64,000 nt of DNA from Clostridium_AM sp963780135. GTDB lineage: Bacteria; Bacillota; Clostridia; Clostridiales; Clostridiaceae. Numbering within the stretch: position 1 is the stretch's first letter; each line of letters begins with the position of its first letter. The stretch lies in the NCBI GenBank assembly GCA_963780135.1, contig CAWAAR010000001.1, positions 682,001 through 746,000 on the forward strand, given 5' to 3'. This document shows, one piece after another, positions 9,115-18,320 of this stretch. The translations under genes and the position numbers were made by a program. Below the pieces are notes generated by a model, which saw nothing but the letters and a program-made list of their open reading frames with translations, did not search any database and had not been told where the DNA came from.

Positions 9115-11421
9115 TTACTTTTTTCTGTGCCTTCCTTCATACTTTTTCAATTCTTTACTTAATTCGTCCATAATTTCATTATATCCAAAATTTTCTCCTC
9201 CCATTAGAACTTCTACAGCATCTTTAATGCAACTCATAGAATATATATGAAAGTTTCCATTTTTAATTTCTTCTTCTACTTCTTTATTCAGTACAAGACT
9301 ATCCAAATTGGATTCTGGAATTAATACTCCTTTACCTTTTATTTCATCTTTTATTTTACATATTTTGAAAAAGCCTTCTATTTTATCATTTACTCCTCCT
9401 ATAGGCTGTACTTTTCCAAATTGATTTATAGATCCTGTAACTGCTATATTTTGTTTTATCCCTATTTTACTTAAAGATGATATTATAGCTATTACTTCTG
9501 CCACAGATGCACTATCTCCATCTATCTTTCCATATAATTGTTCAAAACTTAAGTGGAAATCTACAGGTACTTTTTCATAGCCTCCTAGTAGATTACTTAT
9601 ATACCCCTTTAAAATACTTATAGCTTTGTTGTGTATATTACCACTTAAATTGCTTTCTTTTTGTACATCTATTATGTTTCCATCACCTTTATAACAGCAA
9701 CAAGTTATTCTTATAGGTTTTCCAAGGCTAAAATAGCCTGTATCTATTACTGATAAACCATTTATCTCACCTATTAACTTACCTTTTACATTTATAAATA
9801 TTTTATTTTCTTTATAGTTTTCAGCTATTTCTTTCTCTATTAATTCTTCGGTATAAACTGTGTGTATTATATCTTCTTTTTCTATTTCATTTCTCTTATC
9901 ACCTTCTGCCCTGTTGTTAGAAATGATAAGAACTCTATTTAACTCACAATCATCTATATAAAATTTATTTCTATTTTCAGCCTTTCTAGATAAAAATTTA
10001 GCTAGTTCTGCCACTCCATCTTCTGACAATGGATTAAGATTATTGTCCTTGCATATATTGGATATCTTTGTAAAAAAATACTTTTTTGTTTCTTCATCAA
10101 TTTCTAATACAGATTTACATTCAGCTCTCACTCTAAAAATTTTTTTAAAATCTTCATCATAATTGTATAGAAGATCATAGGTATTATAATCACCTATAAT
10201 CAATATTTTTTCATTAAATTTAACAGGCTCAGGTTTTAATCCATTTAAAGATAATAATTCTAAATATCCTCTGTTATAATCTAAATCTATTTTTCCACTT
10301 ATAATAGACTTTATCAAATAATAATAAGATGAACTATTGTTCAAAAGACTATTTGCTCTAAGTATAAGGCATCCACCATTAGCTTTCAAAAGAGCTCCTG
10401 GTTTTATCAAACTTACATCTGTAAAATATACTCCATTTTTATTTTCATACTCTATGCTTCCAAGTAAATTATTAATACTAGGATCTTCTTCAAATATTAC
10501 AGGCGGTATATCATTTAAAGTATTATCTACCAATACATTTACTACATATTTATAGATTAAATCATTTATCTCCTCTTCATCATCTTCATAGCTTATTGAA
10601 TATACTTCCTTTATATTAGTTTCTATATCAGAGCAAACATTGTTTAAAAACTCTATGGTATCTTTATTTTCCTTAAACTCTTCTAGATATTCTTTTTTAA
10701 TATCTTTAGTTTTTATATTAAAGTATTCATCCATAAGTACTCTTATTTTTTTTATTCCAGCCAATTCCATATTCTTTAATTCTTTTAAAACCTTTTGTGC
10801 GTTGTTCTTCAGAGTGATAACTTTATTTAGTATCTGCTCCTTCTTTTCTCCTTCTAGTTTTTCATAATCCTTTTCATTCATCATCTCTTCTTTATCTTTC
10901 ATAGGAATAAATGTAAAACCGTTTTGGGTAGCTTTCATTGTAAAGCCTTCATCTTCAGATATTTTTAGAAGTTTACTTATTAAATCTGATTTCTTATTCT
11001 GAATATTATCTATTATTTCCTCCTTCTCCTTATTGGATGAATCAGTATAAAATTCAGAGATAATATCCGAATAGATTTTTTGTATTTTTTCTAACATGTC
11101 TTTTAGAATCTTCCCTTTACCACCACACAAAAATAGTACTTTAGGGTATTTTTCTTCTTCTTGTATTACGTAGCATATATCCATTGGTTTTTCTTTATGC
11201 TTTAAATTTTCCTTTACAAACTTTATGATTTCTTCTAATTTGTCCTTTGAAAAATCATCTATAAGATAAACATTGTATCCTTCCTTATCTATTTCTAAAG
11301 CTGTTTTTAATTTCTTATATACTTCATTATATTCAGGCATATCACAGCTAGCTTCTCTATCGTTCAAGTTTTTAAATTGAAATTTATATATGATGTCTTC
11401 GGCTGTCAATTCTCTATGCAT
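9115..11421 (-). CDS. Lon-related protease with degenerate ATPase domain
   Basis: About 768 residues. The C-terminal third is a Lon-type serine-lysine protease domain: GDSAS carries the catalytic serine and GGVNDKIEGFF the catalytic lysine. Upstream lies an AAA-like region (about 330-560). I see no GxxxxGK[ST] P-loop, and the Walker B-like stretch reads ANGGCLILRA without the usual acidic pair. This fits the Lon-related COG1067 group rather than classical LonA. The start is ATG at 11421. A longer frame from 11439 contains the ribosome site AAAGGGGGA in its first codons, so the internal ATG is preferred. Confidence 0.8.
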   Translation of the reverse strand: MHRELTAEDIIYKFQFKNLNDREASCDMPEYNEVYKKLKTALEIDKEGYNVYLIDDFSKDKLEEIIKFVKENLKHKEKPMDICYVIQEEEKYPKVLFLCGGKGKILKDMLEKIQKIYSDIISEFYTDSSNKEKEEIIDNIQNKKSDLISKLLKISEDEGFTMKATQNGFTFIPMKDKEEMMNEKDYEKLEGEKKEQILNKVITLKNNAQKVLKELKNMELAGIKKIRVLMDEYFNIKTKDIKKEYLEEFKENKDTIEFLNNVCSDIETNIKEVYSISYEDDEEEINDLIYKYVVNVLVDNTLNDIPPVIFEEDPSINNLLGSIEYENKNGVYFTDVSLIKPGALLKANGGCLILRANSLLNNSSSYYYLIKSIISGKIDLDYNRGYLELLSLNGLKPEPVKFNEKILIIGDYNTYDLLYNYDEDFKKIFRVRAECKSVLEIDEETKKYFFTKISNICKDNNLNPLSEDGVAELAKFLSRKAENRNKFYIDDCELNRVLIISNNRAEGDKRNEIEKEDIIHTVYTEELIEKEIAENYKENKIFINVKGKLIGEINGLSVIDTGYFSLGKPIRITCCCYKGDGNIIDVQKESNLSGNIHNKAISILKGYISNLLGGYEKVPVDFHLSFEQLYGKIDGDSASVAEVIAIISSLSKIGIKQNIAVTGSINQFGKVQPIGGVNDKIEGFFKICKIKDEIKGKGVLIPESNLDSLVLNKEVEEEIKNGNFHIYSMSCIKDAVEVLMGGENFGYNEIMDELSKELKKYEGRHRKK

Positions 11422-11487
11422 ATACAATCCCCCTTTCATCGTTTACTATAATAATATTCTTAAAATTATTATTTAGGCACAAAAAAT

Positions 11488-11527
11488 AAAAAAAACTGAT
11501 AAGCAGTTTTTTGCTCATCAGTTTTTT
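11488..11527 (-). terminator. Rho-independent terminator of deoC
   Basis: AAAAAACTGAT plus AGC pairs with GCT plus ATCAGTTTTTT around a short loop, and the minus-strand transcript ends in a long U-run. It lies 33 bp after the deoC stop and separates it from the protease gene. Confidence 0.85.
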
Positions 11528-11559
11528 AATTAAATAATACTTCACTATAAAATATATAC

Positions 11560-12222
11560 TTACTTTTCGGCTTGTTCACAAATTGCAATGGAAGCTGAAG
11601 CACCTATTCTTGTTGCACCAGCTTCTACTAATGCTTTTGTTTCCTGTAAATTATGAATTCCACCAGAAGCTTTAACTCCCATAGATTGTCCAACTGTTTC
11701 TCTCATAAGTTTAACATCATAAACTTTTGCACCATAAGTAGAAAATCCTGTAGAAGTTTTTACAAAATCTGCTCCTACTTCTTTTGACAATTTACATGCT
11801 ATAACTTTCTCTTCATCTGTTAGAAGACATGTTTCTATTATGACTTTTGTCAAAGCTTTTCCTTTTGCCGAATTTATTACCGCTTTTATATCTTCTCTTA
11901 CATAATCATAATCTTTATCTTTAAGTTTTCCTATATTTATAACCATATCCACTTCTTCTGCACCATTTTTTATAGCATCTTCTGTTTCAAATGATTTTAC
12001 CTTTGAAGTTGACGCTCCTAAAGGAAAACCTATTACAGTACAAACTTTAACATTACTGTCCTTTAAAATTTCTGCTGCTAAAGCTACATTACATGGATTA
12101 ACACATACAGATGCAAAATTATTTTCTAAAGCCTCATTACAAAGGTGTTTTAATTTTTCTGTAGATGCCTCTGGCTTTAGTATAGTATGATCTATAATTT
12201 TTGCTATTTCTTCCCTTTTCAT
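11560..12222 (-). CDS. deoC: DeoC, deoxyribose-phosphate aldolase
   Basis: A 220-residue class I aldolase that splits 2-deoxyribose 5-phosphate into glyceraldehyde 3-phosphate and acetaldehyde in nucleoside catabolism. The Schiff-base lysine lies in DFVKTSTGFS and the second conserved lysine in GVKASGGIH; DHTILKPEA marks the N-terminus. The start is ATG at 12222, with AGGAGGG 5 nt upstream. It is monocistronic: a terminator follows, and no other deo gene is nearby. Confidence 0.95.
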   Translation of the reverse strand: MKREEIAKIIDHTILKPEASTEKLKHLCNEALENNFASVCVNPCNVALAAEILKDSNVKVCTVIGFPLGASTSKVKSFETEDAIKNGAEEVDMVINIGKLKDKDYDYVREDIKAVINSAKGKALTKVIIETCLLTDEEKVIACKLSKEVGADFVKTSTGFSTYGAKVYDVKLMRETVGQSMGVKASGGIHNLQETKALVEAGATRIGASASIAICEQAEK

Positions 12223-12403
12223 GTTTCCCTCCTAATTTTGCTATAAATGATTTTCTTATCTTAGTTTATTTTATAATAATAGTGAAAAACTTACAAGTCA
12301 CATGATTAAAGTTTTCACTGAATCTATTATTTCTAACTGGGAAAGCTATTTAATATTAAATGACTTACCTTTCATGTTTTGTTTATAAGCTTATAAATTA
12401 TTT

Positions 12404-12433
12404 TTGACAACACAGACATTTATTTAGTATACT
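12404..12433 (+). promoter_or_regulatory. Putative sigma-A promoter, long leader before the 12575 gene
   Basis: TTGACA (12404-12409) and TATACT (12428-12433) have an 18-bp spacer. The predicted leader would be about 135 nt. A second TATAAT at about 12487 is possible but lacks a clear -35 box. The remaining 12223-12403 stretch is AT-rich and holds the deoC upstream region; I see nothing else in it. Confidence 0.5.
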
Positions 12434-12574
12434 AAATTACGTGTGTACATAATATTAACTATATTTTAAAAAATTCAATACTATGTTATAATATACATCA
12501 AGTGAAAATTGTATAGAATAAATCAGCTGATGACTCAGCATTCTATAAAAATTAAACATAAAGGAGTTATTACT

Positions 12575-12979
12575 ATGAATTTCAAAGAAAAAATTGCTCA
12601 ATATTACACAAAATCTTATTTGAAAAAATATGGCGACAGACTTACTCAGGTACAAGGAACTGTAGTATCTGTTAAAATTACTGAAAAGACTATATTATGG
12701 ATATTTCACAAATTAAATGTAACCCTTTTAGTAAGACCCGAAAGAAGTAAAACTGTGACAAAGTGTTCTTATGTAAGAAATAAATGGTTTAAAAAGCCCG
12801 AATTTATAGCTTTATCCCAAGGAAATTTGGTTTTAGTTCAAGGTCTTAAAGGTAAAAAAGGTAAGGAAAATAGAGAACAAATTGAGCTTATTAACATAAG
12901 AAACATTACAACAAAAAAAGACTTAGTTCCTATGGACGGAAAGCCACAAAGAGCACAAAAATTTCAAAGAATGAAATAA
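12575..12979 (+). CDS. Small basic protein, unknown function
   Basis: A 134-residue protein rich in Lys and Arg. I do not recognise a family. The middle (about 27-90) has alternating hydrophobic beta-like segments (VQGTVVSVKI, LNVTLLVRP, GNLVLVQGLKG), which could form a small OB-like barrel, and the tail is very basic (GKPQRAQKFQRMK). Nucleic-acid binding is an inference from charge only. The start is ATG at 12575, with AAGGAG 8 nt upstream. A longer open frame from 12509 lacks a ribosome site. A strong terminator directly follows the stop. Confidence 0.7.
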   Translation: MNFKEKIAQYYTKSYLKKYGDRLTQVQGTVVSVKITEKTILWIFHKLNVTLLVRPERSKTVTKCSYVRNKWFKKPEFIALSQGNLVLVQGLKGKKGKENREQIELINIRNITTKKDLVPMDGKPQRAQKFQRMK

Positions 12980-13014
12980 AAAAATAGAATTGCCCAGGCA
13001 ATTCTATTTTTTTA
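12980..13014. terminator. Bidirectional terminator
   Basis: AATAGAATTGCC and GGCAATTCTATT form a perfect 12-bp stem with a 2-nt centre, flanked by A-run and T-run. It serves the small basic gene on the plus strand and probably the convergent Ca2+ ATPase gene ending at 13086. Confidence 0.9.
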
Positions 13015-13085
13015 TTCATTATACACCCTTATCTTTTAAAATAATTCATTAACATCTGTCATAATTTAGATAAAGTTTTACTAAA

Positions 13086-15626
13086 CTATTTAAAATATAA
13101 ATATAGACTGTTAACTAGTGCAATTATACCTGAAAAAAATATAACAATTATCCACTGTACTATATTTAAAGCTGCCGTATGGAATATCACTTGCATAAAT
13201 GGTATATAAAGTACACATATAAGCATAGCTATTGATGTACCTACTGCACCCAGTAAATATACATTGGTAAATAAATTTATTTGGAATATAGAATGTTTTT
13301 CTGATCGACATTCAAATACATGAATTAATTGAGATATTATCAATGTGCATAAGGCTAAGGTTCTACAGGTTTTTAAATTGTATCCGTAAAACTTTCCTAC
13401 TATAAAAGCTAATATTGTACATACACCAATTAAGGACCCTCTAAGTATTATTTTTTCACTTAATCCTCTAGCAAATATGCTTTCATTTTTAGGTCTAGGC
13501 TTTTCATTCATTATGTCTCCATTTGGAGGATCTACTCCCAGTGCTATAGCTGGAAGTCCATCTGTAGCTAAATTTACTAATAAAATTTGTATAGGCAAAA
13601 GTGGTGTATCTAAATAAAAAAGTGAGGATAGGAACATTGTAAGTACTTCTCCTAAATTACAAGAAAGTAAATATCTTATAAATTTTCTTATGTTATAATA
13701 AATAACTCGACCCTCTTCTACTGTAGCTACAATAGTTGTAAAATTATCATCTAAAAGTATCATAGAAGAGGCTTCTTTAGTTACATCTGTACCTGATATC
13801 CCCATAGATATACCTATATCAGCTTCTTTAACTGCTGGTGCATCATTTACACCATCCCCAGTCATAGCTACAATCTTATTCTTTGATTTAAAGGCTTTTA
13901 CAATCCTTAATTTATGATTAGGACTTACCCTAGCAAATACAGATACTTTATCTACTAAATCAGACAATTTTCTATCACTTATTTTGTCTAGCTCTTCTCC
14001 CGTTATAACTTGTGACTGATCCTTACATATATCAAGCTGCTTTCCTATGGCAAAAGCTGTGTTCTTATGGTCTCCTGTTATCATTACAGCTCTTATGCCT
14101 GCCATTTTACATTTTAATACTGCATCTTTAGCTTCCTTTCTAGGTGGATCTATAATACCTGCTACACCTAAAAATATAAGATTATCCTCTAATGTTTTTC
14201 CTTTTGTAATGCCTTCCTCTTTATAAGCTCCTGCTATACATCTAAGCGCGTCAAAGGACATACTTTCCACGGATTTTGTTACCATTTCCTTGTAACTTGA
14301 AGTAAATAATCTTACTTCTCCCTTATCTAAAATATACTTACATCTTCCTATTATTCTTTCTGGTGCTCCTTTCACATAACAAGTTTCCTTTGTACCTTCC
14401 TTCATTATTACGGACATCATTTTTCTGTCAGAGTCAAAGGGAATATCATATATTCTTTTAGCCTTATCTAAAAAAGTTTTTAATTCCTTGCTATCTTCAA
14501 AAAAAACTTTTATTAAAGCTGTTTCCGTAGGATCTCCAAACAAGCTTTTTGAAACACTCTTTTCCTTAAAATCAAAATTACAATCATTACAATATGTAAA
14601 AGTTTTTTTCAACAGTTGATTTTCAGGAATAGACTCTTTACCTGGCTTATATACTTTACCATTAAAATATAAAGCTTTTACAGTCATTTTGTTCTCAGTT
14701 AATGTTCCTGTCTTGTCACTACAAATAATGGAGGTACATCCCAGTGTTTCTACTGCTGGAAGTTTTCTAACTAGTGCATTTCTTTTAAGCATTCTTGAAA
14801 CACCAAGAGCTAAAGCTACTGTAACTATAGCTGGAAGGCCCTCTGGAATAGCTGCTACAGCTAAACTTACACCTAAGAGAAACATTTCATACTTATCTTG
14901 TCCTCTCCAAATGCCTGTAAGAGTTACAATTACACATATAGCAATGCAAATTATTACTAAAACTTTTCCAAGTGAAGCCAATTTCTCTTTAAGAGGTGAC
15001 CTTTCATTTTCTATATTCTCAAGCATACCCGCTATTTTTCCCATTTCAGTTTTCATACCAGTTTGCAAAACTCTAGCTTTTCCTTTTCCCTTTAAAACTA
15101 TAGTTCCCATAAATATTGAGTTTTCTTTAGTTCCACAACTTTTTTCTACTCCTAAAGATTCCCCTGTTAAAAGAGATTCATCCATTAAAATATTGCTTTC
15201 TTCTACTAACATACAGTCTGCTGGTACTCTGTCTCCACTTTCTAGCAGCACTAAATCTCCAACCACCAATTCTTCTGCATTAATTACAGTTAAAGTCCTT
15301 GACCTTATTACTTTGGCTGTAGGAGCTGCTAGTTCCTTTAAAGCTTCTAAAGACTTTTCTGTTTTATATTCCTGTAAAAATCCAAGTAAAGCATTCATTA
15401 CAATAATTATAAGTATAGTAATACCATCCGCTTTTTCTCCCATAAAAACTGATATAATTGTAGCTGCTGTAAGCACCCAAACCATAAAATCATTGAACTG
15501 CTGAAGAAATATTTTAACTGCAGATATTTTTTTCTTTTTTTCTAATCTATTGGGGCCATACTTTTTTAACCTTCTTTTAGCTTCTTCTTGTGTTAGTCCA
15601 TTTTGTAATTCTCTTTCATTAATCAA
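13086..15626 (-). CDS. P-type Ca2+-transporting ATPase (SERCA-like)
   Basis: About 846 residues, typical of bacterial P2A ATPases. The visible order is an N-terminal cation-ATPase domain (EEAKRRLKKYGPN), the TGES actuator motif, IPEGLPAIV in membrane segment 4, the phosphorylation site SDKTGTLTENKMTV, KGAPE in the nucleotide-binding domain, TGDGVNDAPAVKEADIG, and four to six C-terminal membrane segments. The family exports Ca2+ at the cost of ATP. Two starts are possible: ATG at 15632 sits 1 nt after AGGAGG, while TTG at 15626 has a normal 7-nt spacing and is preferred. It is monocistronic. Confidence 0.9.
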   Translation of the reverse strand: MINERELQNGLTQEEAKRRLKKYGPNRLEKKKKISAVKIFLQQFNDFMVWVLTAATIISVFMGEKADGITILIIIVMNALLGFLQEYKTEKSLEALKELAAPTAKVIRSRTLTVINAEELVVGDLVLLESGDRVPADCMLVEESNILMDESLLTGESLGVEKSCGTKENSIFMGTIVLKGKGKARVLQTGMKTEMGKIAGMLENIENERSPLKEKLASLGKVLVIICIAICVIVTLTGIWRGQDKYEMFLLGVSLAVAAIPEGLPAIVTVALALGVSRMLKRNALVRKLPAVETLGCTSIICSDKTGTLTENKMTVKALYFNGKVYKPGKESIPENQLLKKTFTYCNDCNFDFKEKSVSKSLFGDPTETALIKVFFEDSKELKTFLDKAKRIYDIPFDSDRKMMSVIMKEGTKETCYVKGAPERIIGRCKYILDKGEVRLFTSSYKEMVTKSVESMSFDALRCIAGAYKEEGITKGKTLEDNLIFLGVAGIIDPPRKEAKDAVLKCKMAGIRAVMITGDHKNTAFAIGKQLDICKDQSQVITGEELDKISDRKLSDLVDKVSVFARVSPNHKLRIVKAFKSKNKIVAMTGDGVNDAPAVKEADIGISMGISGTDVTKEASSMILLDDNFTTIVATVEEGRVIYYNIRKFIRYLLSCNLGEVLTMFLSSLFYLDTPLLPIQILLVNLATDGLPAIALGVDPPNGDIMNEKPRPKNESIFARGLSEKIILRGSLIGVCTILAFIVGKFYGYNLKTCRTLALCTLIISQLIHVFECRSEKHSIFQINLFTNVYLLGAVGTSIAMLICVLYIPFMQVIFHTAALNIVQWIIVIFFSGIIALVNSLYLYFK

Positions 15627-15700
15627 ATTCATCCCTCCTCTTTTTTTAGTTGAAAATTTATAATTAATAATTATTAACTAAACTTTCTCATTATAAAAAC

Positions 15701-15925
15701 ATTGCGAAGCAATATTTTTAATTAATAGTTAAGAATGAAGAATTAATAGTTAATGTGGATTTTTTTCCGTTACACTACAAAAAATCTTTAATTAAATTTT
15801 TGGTGGCTCGTTTTGCTGACTCATGTAAGTTTAAAGATTTTTTGCGGTAGCTAAAAATCAACCTTTACTATTAATTATTAATTATTAATTTTTAACTAGC
15901 GAAGCTTTGCTTCGTAATTTGCTTA
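15701..15925. repeat. Palindromic intergenic element, group A, long form (copy 1)
   Basis: About 225 bp. The ends carry ATTGCGAAGCAA and GCGAAGCTTTGCTTCG; the arms are TTAATAGTTAA-rich. The inner arms are inverted: GGATTTTTTTCCG...AAAAAATCTTTAA and its complement ending AGCTAAAAATCAACC. The loop carries CTCGTTTTGCTGACTCATG. It is clearly homologous along its length to 42661-42899, and its core matches 8890-9076 in reverse orientation. No coding frame. It takes up nearly half of the 520-bp gap 15633-16152; the rest is AT-rich with the ppaC promoter. Confidence 0.8.
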
Positions 15926-16073
15926 TTTTGAGTCCTAAAGTTAAATTAATAATAAATATTTAAAGGTGCCTTATAAGTTCACTTTAAATATATGCCTTTA
16001 ATTACTACTATTATGAAAAATAATAAAAAATAACTAATGTGCAAAAGTAAATACTTCAAATTTTATGTAGATA

Positions 16074-16102
16074 TTGTATAAAATATTACTATTGTATATA
16101 AT
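16074..16102 (+). promoter_or_regulatory. Putative sigma-A promoter of the pyrophosphatase gene
   Basis: TTGTAT (16074-16079) and TATAAT (16097-16102) with a 17-bp spacer, about 50 bp before the start codon. Confidence 0.5.
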
Positions 16103-16152
16103 AATATGTAGCAATCATTAGAATTTGATATAAATTTAGGAGGATTTGAAAA

Positions 16153-17787
16153 ATGAATGATGTAGTATACATAACAGGGCATAGGAATCCAGATACAGAT
16201 TCTATTTGTTCTGCCATATCTTATGCTGAATTTAAAAATAAAGTTGGTGTAAATGCCATTCCCATAAGACTTGGAGAAGTAAGTAGAGAAACTGAATTTG
16301 TGCTAAATTACTTTGGAGTTAAACCACCGAAACTAGTGGATACAGTTAAAGCTCAAATAGGAGATTTGAATTTTGATAGCGTAGCTCCAATTTGTCCAGA
16401 CACATCCTTAAAAACTGCTTGGTCAATGATAAGAAAAAACAATGTAAAAACCCTTCCTGTAGTTGATGATGAAGATAGGTTAATAGGCCTTGCTTCTCAA
16501 TCAAATATAACTTCTAGTTATATGGATATATGGGATAACAATATAATACAAAAGAGTGGAACAAACCTTGAAAACATATTGGACACTCTTTCAGGAAAAT
16601 GTATATATGCTGTGGAAGGCGAACCTAAATTTGCAGGTAAAGTAGTAGTTGCTGCAATGCAACCTGAAAGTGCTCAAGAATTTATAGAAGAAGGAGACAT
16701 AGTAATCTGTGGAGATAGAGAAGATGCTCAAAACGTATTACTAGATTGCAAAGCTTCTCTTATGATTATAGCAGGCAACCATGATCTAAACCCTGATGTA
16801 TTAAAAAAGGCTAAGAGCATAGGATGTTCAGTAATTATAACTCCTCATGATACATTTACTGCCTCAAGATTAATAAACCAGAGTGTACCTGTAAGCTATG
16901 TAATGGCTAAGGAAAATCTTATTGTCTTCAAAACTGATGATTTTATTGAAGAAGTTAGAGAAGTTATGCTTGAAACTAGATATAGAGGTTACCCTGTAGT
17001 AAATTCAGAAAATAAAATTGTAGGAAATGTTTCTAGATATCATTTAATATCTCAAAAAAAGAAAAAAGTAATTCTTGTAGATCATAATGAAAAATCTCAA
17101 TCTGTCCCAGGACTTGATGATGCTGAAGTACTTGAGATAATAGATCACCATAGAATTGCTGCTATACAAACAGGATCTCCTATATACTTTAGAAATGAAC
17201 CTGTAGGATGTACTGCCACAATAGTTGCTTCTATATTCTTTGAGAATGGTATAAGACCTTCTAAAAAAATAGCAGGCCTTCTATGTGCAGCTATTATTTC
17301 AGACACTTTACTATTTAAATCCCCTACTGCAACTAACGCTGATAAGCATGCATTAAAAAGACTGGCAAACTTAGCTAATATAGATCCTGAAGCATTTGCA
17401 AAACAAATGTTTAAAGCTGGTTCTTCCCTTGAAGGCAAAACACCTAATGAGATACTAAATCAAGATTTTAAAGCATTTACTATAGGTGGAGTTAACGTTG
17501 GTATAGGTCAAGTATCAACTATGGATACCGAAGGATTTAATCCAGTAAGAAAAGATATGATGGCCTTAATGGAAGGCAAATGTAAAAATGAAGGTTTTGG
17601 TTTAATTTTACTTATGTTAACAAATATCCTTGAAGGTGGATCTGAGTTAATTGCAATTGGTGAACATACCGATGCCGTTTCTAAAGCCTTTGGTGTTGTA
17701 TTAAAAAATAATTGTGCATATGCACCTGGAGTTCTTTCAAGAAAGAAACAGGTTATACCACCATTAACAGCAGCAATGACAAAATAA
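16153..17787 (+). CDS. ppaC: Mn-dependent inorganic pyrophosphatase with CBS and DRTGG regulatory domains
   Basis: A 544-residue family II pyrophosphatase. The DHH catalytic domain begins with GHRNPDTDS and continues after residue 300 with DHNE and IDHHR, followed by a DHHA2 domain. Between about residues 70 and 300, two CBS motifs flank a DRTGG domain. In characterised clostridial CBS-pyrophosphatases these inserts make the enzyme respond to adenine nucleotides. It hydrolyses pyrophosphate in the cytoplasm, pulling biosynthetic reactions forward. AGGAGG lies 9 nt before the ATG. The gene stands alone between a promoter and a perfect bidirectional terminator. Confidence 0.95.
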   Translation: MNDVVYITGHRNPDTDSICSAISYAEFKNKVGVNAIPIRLGEVSRETEFVLNYFGVKPPKLVDTVKAQIGDLNFDSVAPICPDTSLKTAWSMIRKNNVKTLPVVDDEDRLIGLASQSNITSSYMDIWDNNIIQKSGTNLENILDTLSGKCIYAVEGEPKFAGKVVVAAMQPESAQEFIEEGDIVICGDREDAQNVLLDCKASLMIIAGNHDLNPDVLKKAKSIGCSVIITPHDTFTASRLINQSVPVSYVMAKENLIVFKTDDFIEEVREVMLETRYRGYPVVNSENKIVGNVSRYHLISQKKKKVILVDHNEKSQSVPGLDDAEVLEIIDHHRIAAIQTGSPIYFRNEPVGCTATIVASIFFENGIRPSKKIAGLLCAAIISDTLLFKSPTATNADKHALKRLANLANIDPEAFAKQMFKAGSSLEGKTPNEILNQDFKAFTIGGVNVGIGQVSTMDTEGFNPVRKDMMALMEGKCKNEGFGLILLMLTNILEGGSELIAIGEHTDAVSKAFGVVLKNNCAYAPGVLSRKKQVIPPLTAAMTK

Positions 17788-17812
17788 TTTGCTTTAACTT
17801 TCACATATTAAT

Positions 17813-17848
17813 AACAAGAAACTAGTAATTATTTACTAGTTTCTTGTT
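17813..17848. terminator. Perfect bidirectional terminator
   Basis: AACAAGAAACTAGTAA and its exact complement form a 16-bp stem with a 4-nt loop. It serves ppaC (plus) and the convergent Met-rich gene (minus). Confidence 0.9.
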
Positions 17849-17861
17849 ATTTGTTACTATA

Positions 17862-18158
17862 TTAGTCTTCTATATCAGTCATTTCTACAGCCTTCATTTT
17901 TATGTTATTCATACCTTGAGATGATTTACCCATCATAGGATTAGGCATATTTCCTTGCATCATTGGATTCATCATATCTGGCACCATAGGCCCTGAGTTC
18001 ATCATTGGATTTGTCATTCCCATCATAGGATTCATCATTCCCATCATTGGGCACATACAATTCATCATTGGACACATATATTTTTTCATTGGACAATGAT
18101 GACCTTCCATTTTACTTCCTTCTTCCTTGTTACAACCTTTGTCATTCATCTTTTCCAC
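17862..18158 (-). CDS. Met/Cys-rich small protein, unknown function
   Basis: A 98-residue protein with about 25 Met residues. The N-terminal third has HHCPM, MCPMM and NCMCPMM, giving five Cys (including one in CNKEE) and two His. The middle is built from degenerate NPMMGM/NPMMQG repeats. Such Met-Cys-His spacing is seen in Cu(I)-binding proteins, and Met-rich repeats also occur in spore-coat proteins; neither role is shown here. There is no signal peptide or membrane segment. The start is GTG at 18158, with AGGAGG exactly 7 nt upstream; the in-frame ATG three codons later is too distant. Confidence 0.8.
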   Translation of the reverse strand: MEKMNDKGCNKEEGSKMEGHHCPMKKYMCPMMNCMCPMMGMMNPMMGMTNPMMNSGPMVPDMMNPMMQGNMPNPMMGKSSQGMNNIKMKAVEMTDIED

Positions 18159-18240
18159 TAAAAATCCTCCTAAATAACATTACATCCTTATATTATATGT
18201 ATGTGAATCCTGTTTCTTGCCAAAATACTGTAATAAATAA

Positions 18241-18276
18241 ACAAAAGCACTGAATTAAATTTTTCAGTGCTTTTGT
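18241..18276 (-). terminator. Terminator of the flagellar operon
   Basis: ACAAAAGCACTGAA pairs with TTCAGTGCTTTTGT around a 7-8-nt AT loop, 45 bp after the flgG stop, and the minus-strand transcript runs into a U-rich tract. It marks the end of the 22-kb flagellar gene series. Confidence 0.85.
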
Positions 18277-18320
18277 ATCATACTTATATTCATACCAACT
18301 TTCTAATTTTGGTTCTCTGC

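Noticed and set aside
14689..15504. A 271-codon plus-strand open frame
   Set aside because: It is antisense to the conserved Ca2+ ATPase, and its Ser/Thr-rich product with no ribosome site is typical of a mirror frame.
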